Notes: generated by a model not told the origin, from the sequence alone. Counted from the stretch's first letter, positions 8,581-16,336 are shown. The stretch: 64,000 nucleotides of DNA from Bradyrhizobium guangdongense (GCF_004114975.1 NZ_CP030051.1:6324001-6388000), one strand, 5' to 3'. Numbers and translations: made by a program.

Positions 8581-9574
8581 GGAGGTCCTCCATATCTGTT
8601 TGCTTTTGGAGAGCGAGCGCTGACTTCGCAGGCATTATACTGCCGAAGTGGTCAAGCACCTCGATGAGCTGAGCCCAATCGCGCTGATCACGACGAAATG
8701 GAAGCAGTTCGATATCGCACTGAGCGTAGTACTGCGCCATGCTTCGCATAAGGTCATATTGGTGCGCGAAGAAACCCTGCAACATGAAGTGTCTCGCTTG
8801 AGGCGGCCCCGAACCGGATTGTTGTCTAGCTTTTTGGACGACGTATTCGAGGATTTCGAGATCCTCCAGTCCATATCCAACGAATAGAACGGTCCGTCGC
8901 TGAAAGAGGAACTCCAAGAACGTCAGTGTGCGATTTTCTCGCGTCGGATCGTCCGACCGTCGATCGTTTGCATATCGCTGGATGTAATCTCGCGTGGTCA
9001 TGATCATTCCAGGCGAGTCGTAAACGGAGCCATGGAGATGAAATACGCAGTTATCTTGGGCCAGATTGGCAGGAGTAAAATCATTGACGTCAATGATCCG
9101 ACGCCTGGCTCTCGGTGTGGCGGTAGTGGAATCGGCAACGGGAGGCGCGTCCTGAACAGATACTTCGGTATCTACGATTTCAGTATCAAGCCAAGAGTCA
9201 TAGTTTGTCGTGACAAAAGTCTTCCCGAGTTTGCCAAGGCTCCGATAGACTCGGCGGCCAACCACGTTACTCGAATAGTCGTCCGACTGAATTAACTTCG
9301 CATAGTCAATCGTCAGTCCGTGTTCGGCTTCAATTGCGCGGGCAATCGAAAGCTTCATGCGCGGCGTCAGGTGGCGAATTTGCTCATGTTGGCCATGGTT
9401 GAACTTTTCTGCCTTGATGCAGGCGCCTAACGCATCGTCCGCGAGCTTGCCCCATGATGGACAACCGCCGAGGATCGAGACGCCGGCCCCTACGAAAGGG
9501 ACAAGCGTTCCGCGCTGCGCAGCATCTCTCAATCCCGGCGGGATAGTTGGAACCAGTGGGATTTCATCGCTCAT
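8573..9574 (-). CDS. SIR2-like (SIR2_2) NAD-binding protein, probable defence effector
   Basis: The 333-residue protein has the hallmarks of bacterial SIR2-like domains: PFVGAGVSI at 26-34, TTNYD at 122-126, FHLHGS at 178-183 and FVGYGLED at 231-238. The GAG-S, N/D and H residues used for NAD+ binding and cleavage are all present. Such proteins act as NAD+-depleting effectors in Thoeris, DSR and short-Argonaute systems. No TIR, Argonaute or HerA gene is nearby; the only partner is the coupled 945-residue gene downstream. An upstream in-frame ATG (9607) would add 11 residues but overlaps a TATAAT hexamer, so the ATG at 9574 is preferred. Neither start has a strong ribosome site. Confidence 0.85.
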   Translation of the reverse strand: MSDEIPLVPTIPPGLRDAAQRGTLVPFVGAGVSILGGCPSWGKLADDALGACIKAEKFNHGQHEQIRHLTPRMKLSIARAIEAEHGLTIDYAKLIQSDDYSSNVVGRRVYRSLGKLGKTFVTTNYDSWLDTEIVDTEVSVQDAPPVADSTTATPRARRRIIDVNDFTPANLAQDNCVFHLHGSVYDSPGMIMTTRDYIQRYANDRRSDDPTRENRTLTFLEFLFQRRTVLFVGYGLEDLEILEYVVQKARQQSGSGPPQARHFMLQGFFAHQYDLMRSMAQYYAQCDIELLPFRRDQRDWAQLIEVLDHFGSIMPAKSALALQKQTDMEDLLD

Positions 9575-9605
9575 TTTGCGTTCGGTGATTGAATCAGCGT
9601 TGCCC

Positions 9606-9611
9606 ATTATA
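9606..9611 (-). promoter_or_regulatory. candidate -10 element for the SIR2 module
   Basis: A perfect TATAAT on the minus strand lies 32-37 bases before the preferred SIR2 start. No good -35 is seen at 17 bases, so it may be a weak or regulated promoter. The position fits a short leader to the ATG at 9574. Confidence 0.35.
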
Positions 9612-9835
9612 GGACGTCTATAGTTTAGCCTGCTAGGCGCTCCCCAATTGATCAGTGTCCACACTTTTCTCACGAGCCTTTTTTTGAAGTTCAAATTTGC
9701 TCGTCGCGGACGGTAACGGTGACCGCATTGCGGTTCATGGGCCGGGGCGAATCAGATTTTGCGCTCGGTCAGCTGCCTATCACCTTGACTCTTTGTTCTT
9801 GTTTCGTTCTATTGGGTAAAATCCCAGGTTTGGTC

Positions 9836-10069
9836 ATGCCCACACTCGAATACGTCCGCTCCGAGATCGATCGTATGCGCGCGCAGGTTGGCCGGCAGCG
9901 TAAGGAAATCCTCCAACTTCAGCGGGCCGGGATAGGAACGGCATCGGCTGAAGCACTTCTGGCTCGCATGCAGGCGAAGGTGGACCATCTCGTCGCTCAG
10001 CGCGACGAGATGAAGAAGGCTGCCCCGCCTGAGACCAGAAAACGAGTACTAGGAGGACGGAAATGGTAG
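9836..10069 (+). CDS. small coiled-coil hypothetical protein
   Basis: The product is 77 residues, with a helical and probably coiled-coil middle (VRSEIDRMRAQVGRQRKEIL, residues 6-25) and a basic tail. No function is recognised. An open frame extends upstream to 9719 but has no good start, and the ATG at 9836 begins where helix-forming sequence begins. The stop codon TAG lies inside the start region of the next gene (ATGGTAG), so the two are coupled. Confidence 0.55.
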   Translation: MPTLEYVRSEIDRMRAQVGRQRKEILQLQRAGIGTASAEALLARMQAKVDHLVAQRDEMKKAAPPETRKRVLGGRKW

Positions 10070-10245
10070 CTGAGCGGCCCAAGTATTTTTCAGACATGCA
10101 GGACCCACCAGACTTCCTGAAGTCACTCGACCAAACTCGCCGGCTATCCACTCGGGAAGGTTGGTGCCGGGCGCATGTTGAGGCCATCCAAGTCGCAATT
10201 GACCAGTATGCGGAGGCCGCCATGGGCAAACGGGGTTTTTTCTGA
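10063..10245 (+). CDS. small hypothetical protein coupled to upstream gene
   Basis: The product is 60 residues with no recognised domain. Its ATG at 10063 overlaps the end of the preceding gene, and AGGAGG lies nine bases upstream inside that gene. This is strong evidence for co-translation. A hairpin followed by five T residues lies 100 bases downstream and probably ends the transcript. Confidence 0.55.
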   Translation: MVAERPKYFSDMQDPPDFLKSLDQTRRLSTREGWCRAHVEAIQVAIDQYAEAAMGKRGFF

Positions 10246-10345
10246 ACAAGCCCTACGGCATCGGTCAGACCCGCAGGAGCGGCGACATTCCCTAAGCATT
10301 GTCTTGCGTGGGTAAGTTGAGTTAACTGCTCGCCGTCCGGCCCCA

Positions 10346-10365
10346 ACCCGGCGGCGGGTGTTTTT
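10346..10365 (+). terminator. intrinsic terminator after the small-gene pair
   Basis: The stem ACCCG/CGGGT has a four-base loop GCGG and is followed by G and TTTTT. It is short but well formed. It ends 14 bases before the ligase start, so the ligase gene would need read-through or a promoter overlapping the hairpin. Confidence 0.5.
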
Positions 10366-10379
10366 GTGAGTAGCGTAGC

Positions 10380-11282
10380 GTGGCGAGGCGTACCAAACCG
10401 GCGATGCCGGGGTTCATTGAACCCCAGCTCGCGACCCTCAAGAGCAAAGCTCCCTCGGGCGAGCAATGGCTCCATGAGATCAAATACGACGGCTACCGCA
10501 CGCAATTCCACATCGACGGTGACGACCGCAGCGCCTTCACCCGCAACGGGCTGAACTGGATCAACCGGTTCTCCGTTATTGCCGGCGCCCTCGACGTTCC
10601 AGGCCAAGCCATAATCGACGGCGAGGTGGTCGTGGTCCACGAAGGCCGGACCAACTTCTCCGAACTACAGGCCGAGCTAGCAAGAGGCCGTCAGGATCGC
10701 TTGTTGTTCTACGCCTTCGATCTCTTGTGGCTCGACGGCAAAGACTTGCGCAGAGCGCCGCAGATTGAGCGTAAGGAGGTCTTGAAGGAGCTGTTCGAGG
10801 AGCAAGGCATCGAAGCTCCGGCGCTCTACAGCGAGCACCTTACCGGTGACGGCAATGAGCTCTTCGAGGCGGCAAGCAAGCTCAACTACGAAGGCATCAT
10901 TTCCAAGAAGGCCGACGCGCCGTATCGATCGGAGCGGACTGAAGCTTGGCTTAAGGTCAAGACGGTCCAGCGCGAGAAATTTCCCGTAGTTGGCTTCGTC
11001 AAGGACCCCTCCGGTGTCGCCGCTCTCTACCTCGGCAAGAGGGATGGCAAAGAGCTGCGCTATATGGGGAAAGTCGGGACGGGCTGGAGTCGGACGAAGT
11101 CGGCTGAAATCCGCAAGGCGCTAGATACCGTTGTGAGCCCTAAGCAAAAGCTCACAAAGCCCATCAGGAAGCCCAAGGCAACGTGGGTCGAGCCGAAGTT
11201 CTACGCTGAGGTCGAGTACCGGGACATCACTTCTGAAGGGTTGTTGCGGGCCAGCTCGTTCAAAGGCCTCACGCGCAAATAA
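10380..11282 (+). CDS. ligD: stand-alone ATP-dependent DNA ligase (LigD ligase-domain type)
   Basis: The 300-residue product has the adenylation motif EIKYDGYR at 33-40 (Lys35 takes the AMP), DGEVVV near residue 81, and an OB-fold half ending in the EVEYRDIT segment. LigD ligase domains seal double-strand breaks in Ku-dependent end joining. Here the polymerase and phosphoesterase domains of full LigD are absent and no Ku gene is nearby, so it depends on partners elsewhere or has another role. The GTG at 10380 has no clear ribosome site; an ATG at 10404 is an alternative. Confidence 0.85.
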   Translation: MARRTKPAMPGFIEPQLATLKSKAPSGEQWLHEIKYDGYRTQFHIDGDDRSAFTRNGLNWINRFSVIAGALDVPGQAIIDGEVVVVHEGRTNFSELQAELARGRQDRLLFYAFDLLWLDGKDLRRAPQIERKEVLKELFEEQGIEAPALYSEHLTGDGNELFEAASKLNYEGIISKKADAPYRSERTEAWLKVKTVQREKFPVVGFVKDPSGVAALYLGKRDGKELRYMGKVGTGWSRTKSAEIRKALDTVVSPKQKLTKPIRKPKATWVEPKFYAEVEYRDITSEGLLRASSFKGLTRK

Positions 11283-11408
11283 GAACGAATCGGGCGTCGC
11301 CTGCTTTGAACAGTTAGGTCGGAGGCTCAATAGCGCTGCTTCAGAATGCCTCCCCTAGAGAGACCAAAACGCCTTGAGTTCTAGGTATGCCGGGCTAGGG
11401 TATTCCCC

Positions 11409-11777
11409 ATGAACCAAGCCACTGCAATCGCTTTTAGAGCTGACCGGTCTTCCAAGGCCGCCAACGATAACGTGCAGCTTGGCACCATCTCGACCTCCGC
11501 CGAGGTCATGGTGCGCCTGCGGGTGTCGCGTAAGACGCTTTACGGTTTGGTGGCGACACATCTTCCCGACGCGGCTCGCGTCGGTCGCGATTATCGCTTC
11601 GAGGAAGCGGACATCATGACTATCTGGCGTGGAATGAAATCATCATGCGACTCTATCTCTGGCAACGAACCCCCGGCAAATCGAACTGGATCATCCGGGG
11701 GACGGACGACAAAGGGCAAGAGGTCCACGAGTCTACAAAAACGACTGACAAGAAAACGGCCGAAGCTCTCCGCATAA
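11409..11777 (+). CDS. excisionase-like helix-turn-helix protein overlapping the integrase
   Basis: Residues ~27-75 form an AlpA/Xis-like winged helix (TSAEVMVRLRVSRKTLYGLV, then RVGRDYRFEEADI). The downstream ~45 residues are low-complexity and basic, and lie in DNA that also encodes the integrase N-terminus in another frame. The functional protein is probably the first ~78 residues. Together with the integrase it would form the integration/excision module of the island. The overlap with the integrase gene is 133 bases, unusually long for bacteria. Confidence 0.6.
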   Translation: MNQATAIAFRADRSSKAANDNVQLGTISTSAEVMVRLRVSRKTLYGLVATHLPDAARVGRDYRFEEADIMTIWRGMKSSCDSISGNEPPANRTGSSGGRTTKGKRSTSLQKRLTRKRPKLSA

Positions 11778-12829
11778 AACGCGAAGGCAGGCTGCTCACG
11801 GAGATCGTCCACGGCAAGCAGGCCGTGGTGACATTCCATGAGGCCGTCGAGTCGTATCTCGATAACGGCGGCTCGCCTCGCTTCTTAGGGACGTTCGACG
11901 AAGACACACGCCAGTGGTCTGGCCTCATGAAAGAATTGGACGGCGTCCTTCTGAAGGACATCACCCAGGACCGGATGAACAAGATCGCGGCGACGCTCTA
12001 TCCCAACTGCCAATATGACACGATCAACCGGCAGCTATGGACACCGTTCATTGCGATCTGGCGCAACGCCTGCCGCGCCGAGTGGGCTACACCGAAGTTA
12101 TGGGTGCGCGCGAAGAAGCCGAAGGGGACGAACGTCGTCTCGATCAAGGCGAAGCGCGTTGGCTCCTATCCGGTCGATTACACCACGGGCTGGCGCTTCG
12201 TGCAGGGGCTCGGCGTCGCCAATCAGATCATCATGACGATCCTATTTTACACCGGACTGCGCCCCATCGAACTATTCGTTATGGAGACCTCCCAGGTCAA
12301 CGTCCCCGGCCGTTGGATCACGATCCCGAAGTCCAAGATCGGCGAGCCGCGCGGCGTCCCGATCCATGAGGCCATCGTTCCCTTGCTGACCGACATGGTC
12401 GAGAACCGGCCCGGAAAGTTGGTCCGCACATGGGAAGGCGCTCCCTTCACCGTCTATGACGACAACGGCGGCCAGATGAAGAAGGCTATCGCCGCCGCCC
12501 GGCTACGGACCCATGTCTTCGACGTGGCCCCGTACACCGCCCGGCACTCGGTCTCGACGCAGCTAGTCGTCAACGGGGTGCATCCGCACATCAAGGATCA
12601 GATCATGGGGCACGCAGCCGACGACATGAGCCGCCTTTATACCAGCGTGCCGCAACCGAAGTTGATCGAGGCCATCAACACGCTGCCAACTTTCCCCGAT
12701 TGGCTCGACGCCGATTGGATGAAGTCGCCGGTCGCACTGACCCGCCGGCGGGCGAAGACGCTGAAGAAGGCGGAGCGCGACGCTGGCAACGCGGCGCTCT
12801 CCGAGTGGCAGGCGCGCCGGGTGGCGTAA
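11645..12829 (+). CDS. tyrosine recombinase/integrase of the genomic island
   Basis: The 394-residue product has an N-terminal arm domain, a core-binding domain at ~60-160 and a catalytic domain from ~180. Catalytic positions are Arg206 in TGLRPIEL, a lysine in PKSKIGEPRG (229 or 231), Arg300, the GH pair at 322-323 and the nucleophile Tyr332 in LYTSV. Box II reads YTARH, so the usual histidine three residues before the arginine is tyrosine. The 3' fragment of a tRNA-Val lies 1.5 kb downstream and is the likely attachment site. The enzyme would insert and excise the region to the left of that fragment. Confidence 0.9.
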   Translation: MRLYLWQRTPGKSNWIIRGTDDKGQEVHESTKTTDKKTAEALRIKREGRLLTEIVHGKQAVVTFHEAVESYLDNGGSPRFLGTFDEDTRQWSGLMKELDGVLLKDITQDRMNKIAATLYPNCQYDTINRQLWTPFIAIWRNACRAEWATPKLWVRAKKPKGTNVVSIKAKRVGSYPVDYTTGWRFVQGLGVANQIIMTILFYTGLRPIELFVMETSQVNVPGRWITIPKSKIGEPRGVPIHEAIVPLLTDMVENRPGKLVRTWEGAPFTVYDDNGGQMKKAIAAARLRTHVFDVAPYTARHSVSTQLVVNGVHPHIKDQIMGHAADDMSRLYTSVPQPKLIEAINTLPTFPDWLDADWMKSPVALTRRRAKTLKKAERDAGNAALSEWQARRVA

Positions 12830-12934
12830 GGCAAGCGGAGCCGTTTACAACGCTCCAATGGTGATCACACCGCCAGAAGGTCAATGTCATGATCGCCGCC
12901 GGCATCAAGTAGAAGATAGAAAGTTCATAGCAGC

Positions 12935-12962
12935 AAAAAGGGCGGCACATCGGCCGCCCTTT
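12935..12962 (-). terminator. intrinsic terminator after the 46-residue gene
   Basis: Ten-base perfect stem (AAAGGGCGGC paired with GCCGCCCTTT) with a six-base loop, followed on the minus strand by TTTTT. It lies 25 bases after the small minus-strand gene. The hairpin could also stop transcription coming rightward from the integrase. Confidence 0.8.
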
Positions 12963-12987
12963 AGCGTTGTTGGTGATGATGTCGGCG

Positions 12988-13128
12988 CTAGCGCTGGCCT
13001 TTCTTCTCGTCCTGCGAGAGGACAGACGCAGCCAACTTCTTGGAGTCGGCGAGGGACGGCTTCTTATCGCCACTGAGGACTTTTGAAGCCAAGGTCGAGA
13101 TTTTGCTCGAAGACTGCTTCTTCGGCAT
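12988..13128 (-). CDS. 46-residue conserved-looking small basic protein
   Basis: The product begins MPKKQSSSKISTLASKVLSG and ends in SQDEKKGQR. It is rich in Lys and Ser and lacks hydrophobic segments. I recall similar short proteins on rhizobial islands and plasmids, without a known function. Support for a real gene is a ribosome site (AGGAG) eleven bases before the ATG and a strong intrinsic terminator just after the stop, making a complete monocistronic unit. Confidence 0.7.
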   Translation of the reverse strand: MPKKQSSSKISTLASKVLSGDKKPSLADSKKLAASVLSQDEKKGQR

Positions 13129-13333
13129 TGTGTAGTGCTCCTATAGACAGATTGGGTTGAGTCGCCTACATATCCCGACAGCACCGGGCGAAAACGCCCG
13201 GCACTGGCGGGCCGGCTATATTCTGACGGCTTGCCACATGGGATACTCCTAAGCACTCCCTCGTGAGGGTCTAGGGGTTGAACGGAGCCGGCGGGTTCAC
13301 TTTTCCAGGGCGACACCCAGCCAGCGGTGACTC

Positions 13334-13882
13334 TTAAGCCTCGGCCGCCGGTTCGGCGGTCGAGGTATTCTCCTCCTCTTCCTCTTCCTCTTCCTCTTCC
13401 ACTTCCTCTTCCATGACGGCGCTGGCCCCGCTGGCGACAGCGTTCGCCTTCGTCGGCTTGGCGTTCGGGTACCAGCTCGGGAGACCGAAGCGGCCGTTGG
13501 GTAGCTTGTGGAAGGTGACGGTGTTCTTCGACAGCGAGTTGCGGAGCGATGCGATCGCCACCTCGTCGTTCTTGGTGTTGAACTGGTAGCCGCCGCCAGT
13601 GAGAGTCTCGAAAATCTCTTTGACCGTCGCTGCACCGAGGTTCTGCTGCTTGCGGGCCTCCAGGATGGTGCGCACCGCCGTCGCGAGCGCCTGGCCGTAG
13701 AACTGATCGGGCCGGAACTGCGTCGGCAGCGTAGTCTCCGCGGCGTCGAGCACGAACATCGCCCCCCTGCCGGCGACGGCACAGAGGGTGTTGACGGTCT
13801 TCTTCTTGTCGCGGATTTCCGACTCTAGCCTGCCGATCTCGGCGACAATCTCATCGATGGCTTGGTCTAATGTCTTGGTCAT
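13334..13882 (-). CDS. winged-helix (HARE-HTH-like) protein with coiled-coil N-terminus and acidic tail
   Basis: The 182-residue product has three parts: a coiled coil at residues 1-35; a probable winged helix at ~62-135 (ATVKEIFETLTGGGYQF, then LPNGRFGLPSWYP), resembling the HARE-HTH domain found on restriction and chromatin proteins; and an almost pure glutamate tract at 158-171. Acidic tails on DNA-binding proteins can mimic DNA or recruit partners. The frame lies between the integrase and the tRNA scar, so it belongs to the island. The domain call is by pattern and needs a profile test. A perfect inverted repeat lies 77 bases upstream. Confidence 0.65.
   Translation of the reverse strand: MTKTLDQAIDEIVAEIGRLESEIRDKKKTVNTLCAVAGRGAMFVLDAAETTLPTQFRPDQFYGQALATAVRTILEARKQQNLGAATVKEIFETLTGGGYQFNTKNDEVAIASLRNSLSKNTVTFHKLPNGRFGLPSWYPNAKPTKANAVASGASAVMEEEVEEEEEEEEEENTSTAEPAAEA
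13371..13413 (-). repeat. hexamer-type tandem repeat encoding the glutamate tract
   Basis: On the plus strand the stretch is a run of CTTCCT-like units, which encodes consecutive glutamates on the minus strand (GAG and GAA codons alternate). Changes in unit number would stay in frame and alter only the tail length, so the tract may vary between strains. Confidence 0.75.
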
Positions 13883-14333
13883 GGCGAATCTGGCGCTCCA
13901 GAAGGTGCAAGGGATATACGGGTCGAGGGCGAGTTCCGCAAGGACAGCGATGTACAGCGAGTAAACAGTGGGTTTACTCTCGTTGCATGACCTATAATAA
14001 CGCTATGAATTACCTATATTTTTTATGCAGAGGAACAAATATCACGTTCTCGTGATGATATCCGGGGATATACGGTGGCCCTGACTTATCCCCGTTAGTA
14101 ACAGGGCTCCGGCGAGCAGGATTCGGAGACTCATCTCCTATATTCCGGCGTATGCGATGGAGTTCTGCAACTAAAATCCGCCCGGCCTGCGGGTGGTTCG
14201 GGAGGCAGGCACCCGCGCGGGTCTCGATGGATGATCTTCGAACTGCAAGGCGGCTGCCGTGCAAAATCCGTGCGTGTAAATGCACATTCGATGTAAGTTA
14301 TTGACCCTGAAGCAAAAGTAAAATCAGCCCGCA
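13883..14333. other. A+T-richer gap without a convincing gene
   Basis: No frame here has a ribosome site and family resemblance. It holds the upstream region of the winged-helix gene, including a perfect inverted repeat at 13959-13979 and a TATAAT on the plus strand at 13993-13998. The stretch around 14010-14045 is A+T-rich for this genome. Confidence 0.6.
13959..13979. promoter_or_regulatory. perfect inverted repeat upstream of the winged-helix gene
   Basis: GAGTAAAC and GTTTACTC are separated by AGTGG. It lies about 77 bases before the start of the minus-strand gene and just upstream of a TATAAT on the plus strand. The size and spacing fit an operator for a dimeric regulator, possibly the winged-helix protein itself. 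Confidence 0.5.
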
Positions 14334-14381
14334 GCCTTCACACGGGAGAGGTCCAAGGTTCGATCCCTTGTGCGCCCACCA
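14334..14381 (+). other. tRNA-Val(CAC) 3' fragment, probable attachment site (island right end)
   Basis: From the anticodon loop CTTCACA (anticodon CAC at 14339-14341) to an encoded CCA at 14379-14381 the sequence reads as a normal tRNA. The T stem CAAGG/CCTTG encloses TTCGATC at 14354-14370, and the acceptor strand TGCGCCC with discriminator A follows. The bases 5' of the loop (GCAGC) do not pair with the 3' anticodon-stem strand CGGGA, and there is no D arm or 5' acceptor strand. This is the usual scar left when an integrase crosses over in the anticodon loop. The tRNA's direction shows that the inserted DNA lies to the left. Confidence 0.85.
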
Positions 14382-14677
14382 TTCTTCGCCAAGAGGCTTG
14401 GCGTGGCGCAGCCACGCCCAATGATGGCGAAGCGTTTCCGGCATAGCTCGAAGAGTGTCGACGGACTCGGCCGTCTTGCTCCCGCGCGATCAAAATGTCG
14501 AAAACAACCCCATGCACAGTAGCCGACCTCCATCGGGTCAATGCTTGCGATTTTTCCGAAATTGACTTGCTCCGTCGGGCAAAACAGGGGCATGATGGCA
14601 TTGTCCGAGGAAAGAAAATTGCTCCTCGGGCGCTCAAACGCGCTTCCACGGGCGAGCCCTGGTCTCTCCCACCAGGA
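14382..14677. other. gap between the tRNA scar and the hydrolase gene
   Basis: No gene is supported. Minus-strand frames that cross the tRNA fragment give peptides such as GAQGIEPWTSP, a well-known false translation from tRNA antisense. Confidence 0.6.
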
Positions 14678-15715
14678 TCAATCCTTCCGCCCCTCGTCCA
14701 AGAAAGCCTGGACGGCCTCGAACAGCTTGAGGCGATTCTTTTCCATGATGATGGTGTGTGTTCCCTCGGCGAGCTGGACGTAGCGTTTGCCGGGCGAGTT
14801 CGTCAGGAGCGGGAAGAGCGCTTGCGCCATATAGGGCGGAGTGTCCTTGTCCCATTCGGCATGGACCAACAGCGTCGGCACGGTGATCTTCGCGGGATCG
14901 TAGTAGGGTTTGCCGGCGCCAGAATATTGCTGGCCGTCCTGAACGACGCCGTTCGGCGCACGCAGGACCGGCGGCGTCATCGCGGCGCCGACCGGATCGG
15001 TCGCGAACGTCGCATCCGCCCATGCATCGAACCAACCTACCGGAATGAGGTCTCCCTTCTTGTCTTCGGGAACGCCCGTGTACCACCTCTCCCTGGCCTG
15101 CTCTCTCGTCACGGTACGGTAGGCGCCGAGCCTGCCTGGCCCCGCCTGCACCAGCGATGCGGTTTGCCGTATCCAGGAAGGCGCGTACAGCACCAGACGT
15201 TCCACCTTGGAGGCGTTTTGCGTCGTGTACGTGGCCATTAGCGTGGTGCCCCACGACCAGCCCAGCAGGTTGACGCGCGGAATGTTGCGACGCTGGAGCA
15301 CGAAATCCACCACCGATCCGATGTCCTTGACCGCGGTCTCGCCCGTCACAATAGGCGCATTGGCGTCAGGCTTGTCCGCCATCTCCGCGGGACGCGTCGA
15401 CCTGCCGTAGCCGCGGAGATCCAGCAGCCAGACGTCATAGCCGCGCGATGCGATGTACTCCATCCAGGACAGACCATCGAGCTTGAGATCGAAGGCCGTC
15501 TCGGAGGGATAGGTCGCCCCGTGGACATAGATGATCGTCTGCTCGGGCCTGAAGCTCGTCATGTCGGCGGGCCGCTTGTTACGGACGTAGATCTCGATGC
15601 CGGGATCGCTCGACTTGACCATCGCCTCTTCGGTCACAAGCGCCTTCGATTGAGCGAGAGCGGAACTGCCGAAGATCACGGCAGCCAGAACACCAAACAG
15701 CGCCGAGGCCTGCAT
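14678..15715 (-). CDS. secreted alpha/beta-fold hydrolase
   Basis: The 345-residue product has a signal peptide (residues 1-21, hydrophobic core ending SSALAQ). The alpha/beta-hydrolase fold shows an oxyanion-type HGATYP at 65-70, the nucleophile elbow GWSWG at 152-156 (Ser154), an acid in EWDKDTPP, and His320 in EGTHTI. It is probably a periplasmic esterase or lipase-like enzyme; the substrate is not evident. The ATG at 15715 follows GGGAGGG and begins the signal peptide; an open frame upstream to 15850 has no such support. It is the first gene right of the tRNA scar. Confidence 0.85.
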   Translation of the reverse strand: MQASALFGVLAAVIFGSSALAQSKALVTEEAMVKSSDPGIEIYVRNKRPADMTSFRPEQTIIYVHGATYPSETAFDLKLDGLSWMEYIASRGYDVWLLDLRGYGRSTRPAEMADKPDANAPIVTGETAVKDIGSVVDFVLQRRNIPRVNLLGWSWGTTLMATYTTQNASKVERLVLYAPSWIRQTASLVQAGPGRLGAYRTVTREQARERWYTGVPEDKKGDLIPVGWFDAWADATFATDPVGAAMTPPVLRAPNGVVQDGQQYSGAGKPYYDPAKITVPTLLVHAEWDKDTPPYMAQALFPLLTNSPGKRYVQLAEGTHTIIMEKNRLKLFEAVQAFLDEGRKD

Positions 15716-15988
15716 GTCGTAACCCTCCCTGGCGCCGGCACCCTCCGGCGCGGTCGGGCGGAAGCTTAGCCGGGAGCAGGCGCGGTTCAAGCGCCTTGTC
15801 GCCCTTCGGCCTGAAATCGAAGCGAAGGACCATGAATCGCCCCTCCCCAAGAAGAAGCGCTTAAACCGTCGCTCCCGTTACGCCGCTGCTCTCTCGCCTT
15901 TATTGAGGAACGCATCGGGGGATCGGCGGTTGACCTTACGGCCGGTGGCAAGCGCCAGGTCAGGCCAAATCCTGCAACGCTGGGCTCG

Positions 15989-16336
15989 ATGAAAACACCG
16001 AAACACAGCGGTCGTCCTGCTCACACTGTCGGCTTTCGCCCCTCGCAATCGCTGTCGAGAGCCATCACGGCTTGGATGGCTCGTCAGAACGACGTCTCGA
16101 CCCTGACTGAAGCGATCTGTCGCCTGGTGGAGCTGGGACTCGCAGCGGACACCAACCAGGATCGGCAGAAGCGGCGCGCGAGGAAAATAGCTGGCGATAC
16201 GCTCGACCGGATCGGCGATGTAACGACAACGGCAGATAAGCGCGCGCTCCGCAAGCGGGATTTGCTCGACGGCCCCGAAGAGTTCGGCCGCGTACGAATT
16301 GACCGGCCGAGACGCAACAAATCGGTCAGGGACTGA
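15989..16336 (+). CDS. small hypothetical protein
   Basis: The product is 115 residues, basic, and mostly helical. The N-terminal part (VGFRPSQSLSRAITAWMARQ) has the look of a short DNA-binding helix pair, with a strongly charged C-terminus. No family is recognised. It belongs to a run of small genes that look lineage-specific. The start has no clear ribosome site. Confidence 0.45.
   Translation: MKTPKHSGRPAHTVGFRPSQSLSRAITAWMARQNDVSTLTEAICRLVELGLAADTNQDRQKRRARKIAGDTLDRIGDVTTTADKRALRKRDLLDGPEEFGRVRIDRPRRNKSVRD

Noticed and set aside
5743..9574. Thoeris or a short-Argonaute system
   Set aside because: The SIR2 domain is of the right kind, but no TIR, Argonaute, HerA or APAZ-type protein is present nearby.
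13371..13413. CTTCCT-type tract as a CRISPR or regulatory array
   Set aside because: It is a short in-frame hexamer-type repeat that encodes a glutamate run inside a gene; there are no spacers.
13993..13998. Promoter for a gene at 14025
   Set aside because: There is a TATAAT, but the following frame gives only 16 codons.
14324..14649. Minus-strand frames giving peptides such as GAQGIEPWTSP
   Set aside because: They are antisense to the tRNA-Val fragment; this peptide is a classic false gene call.
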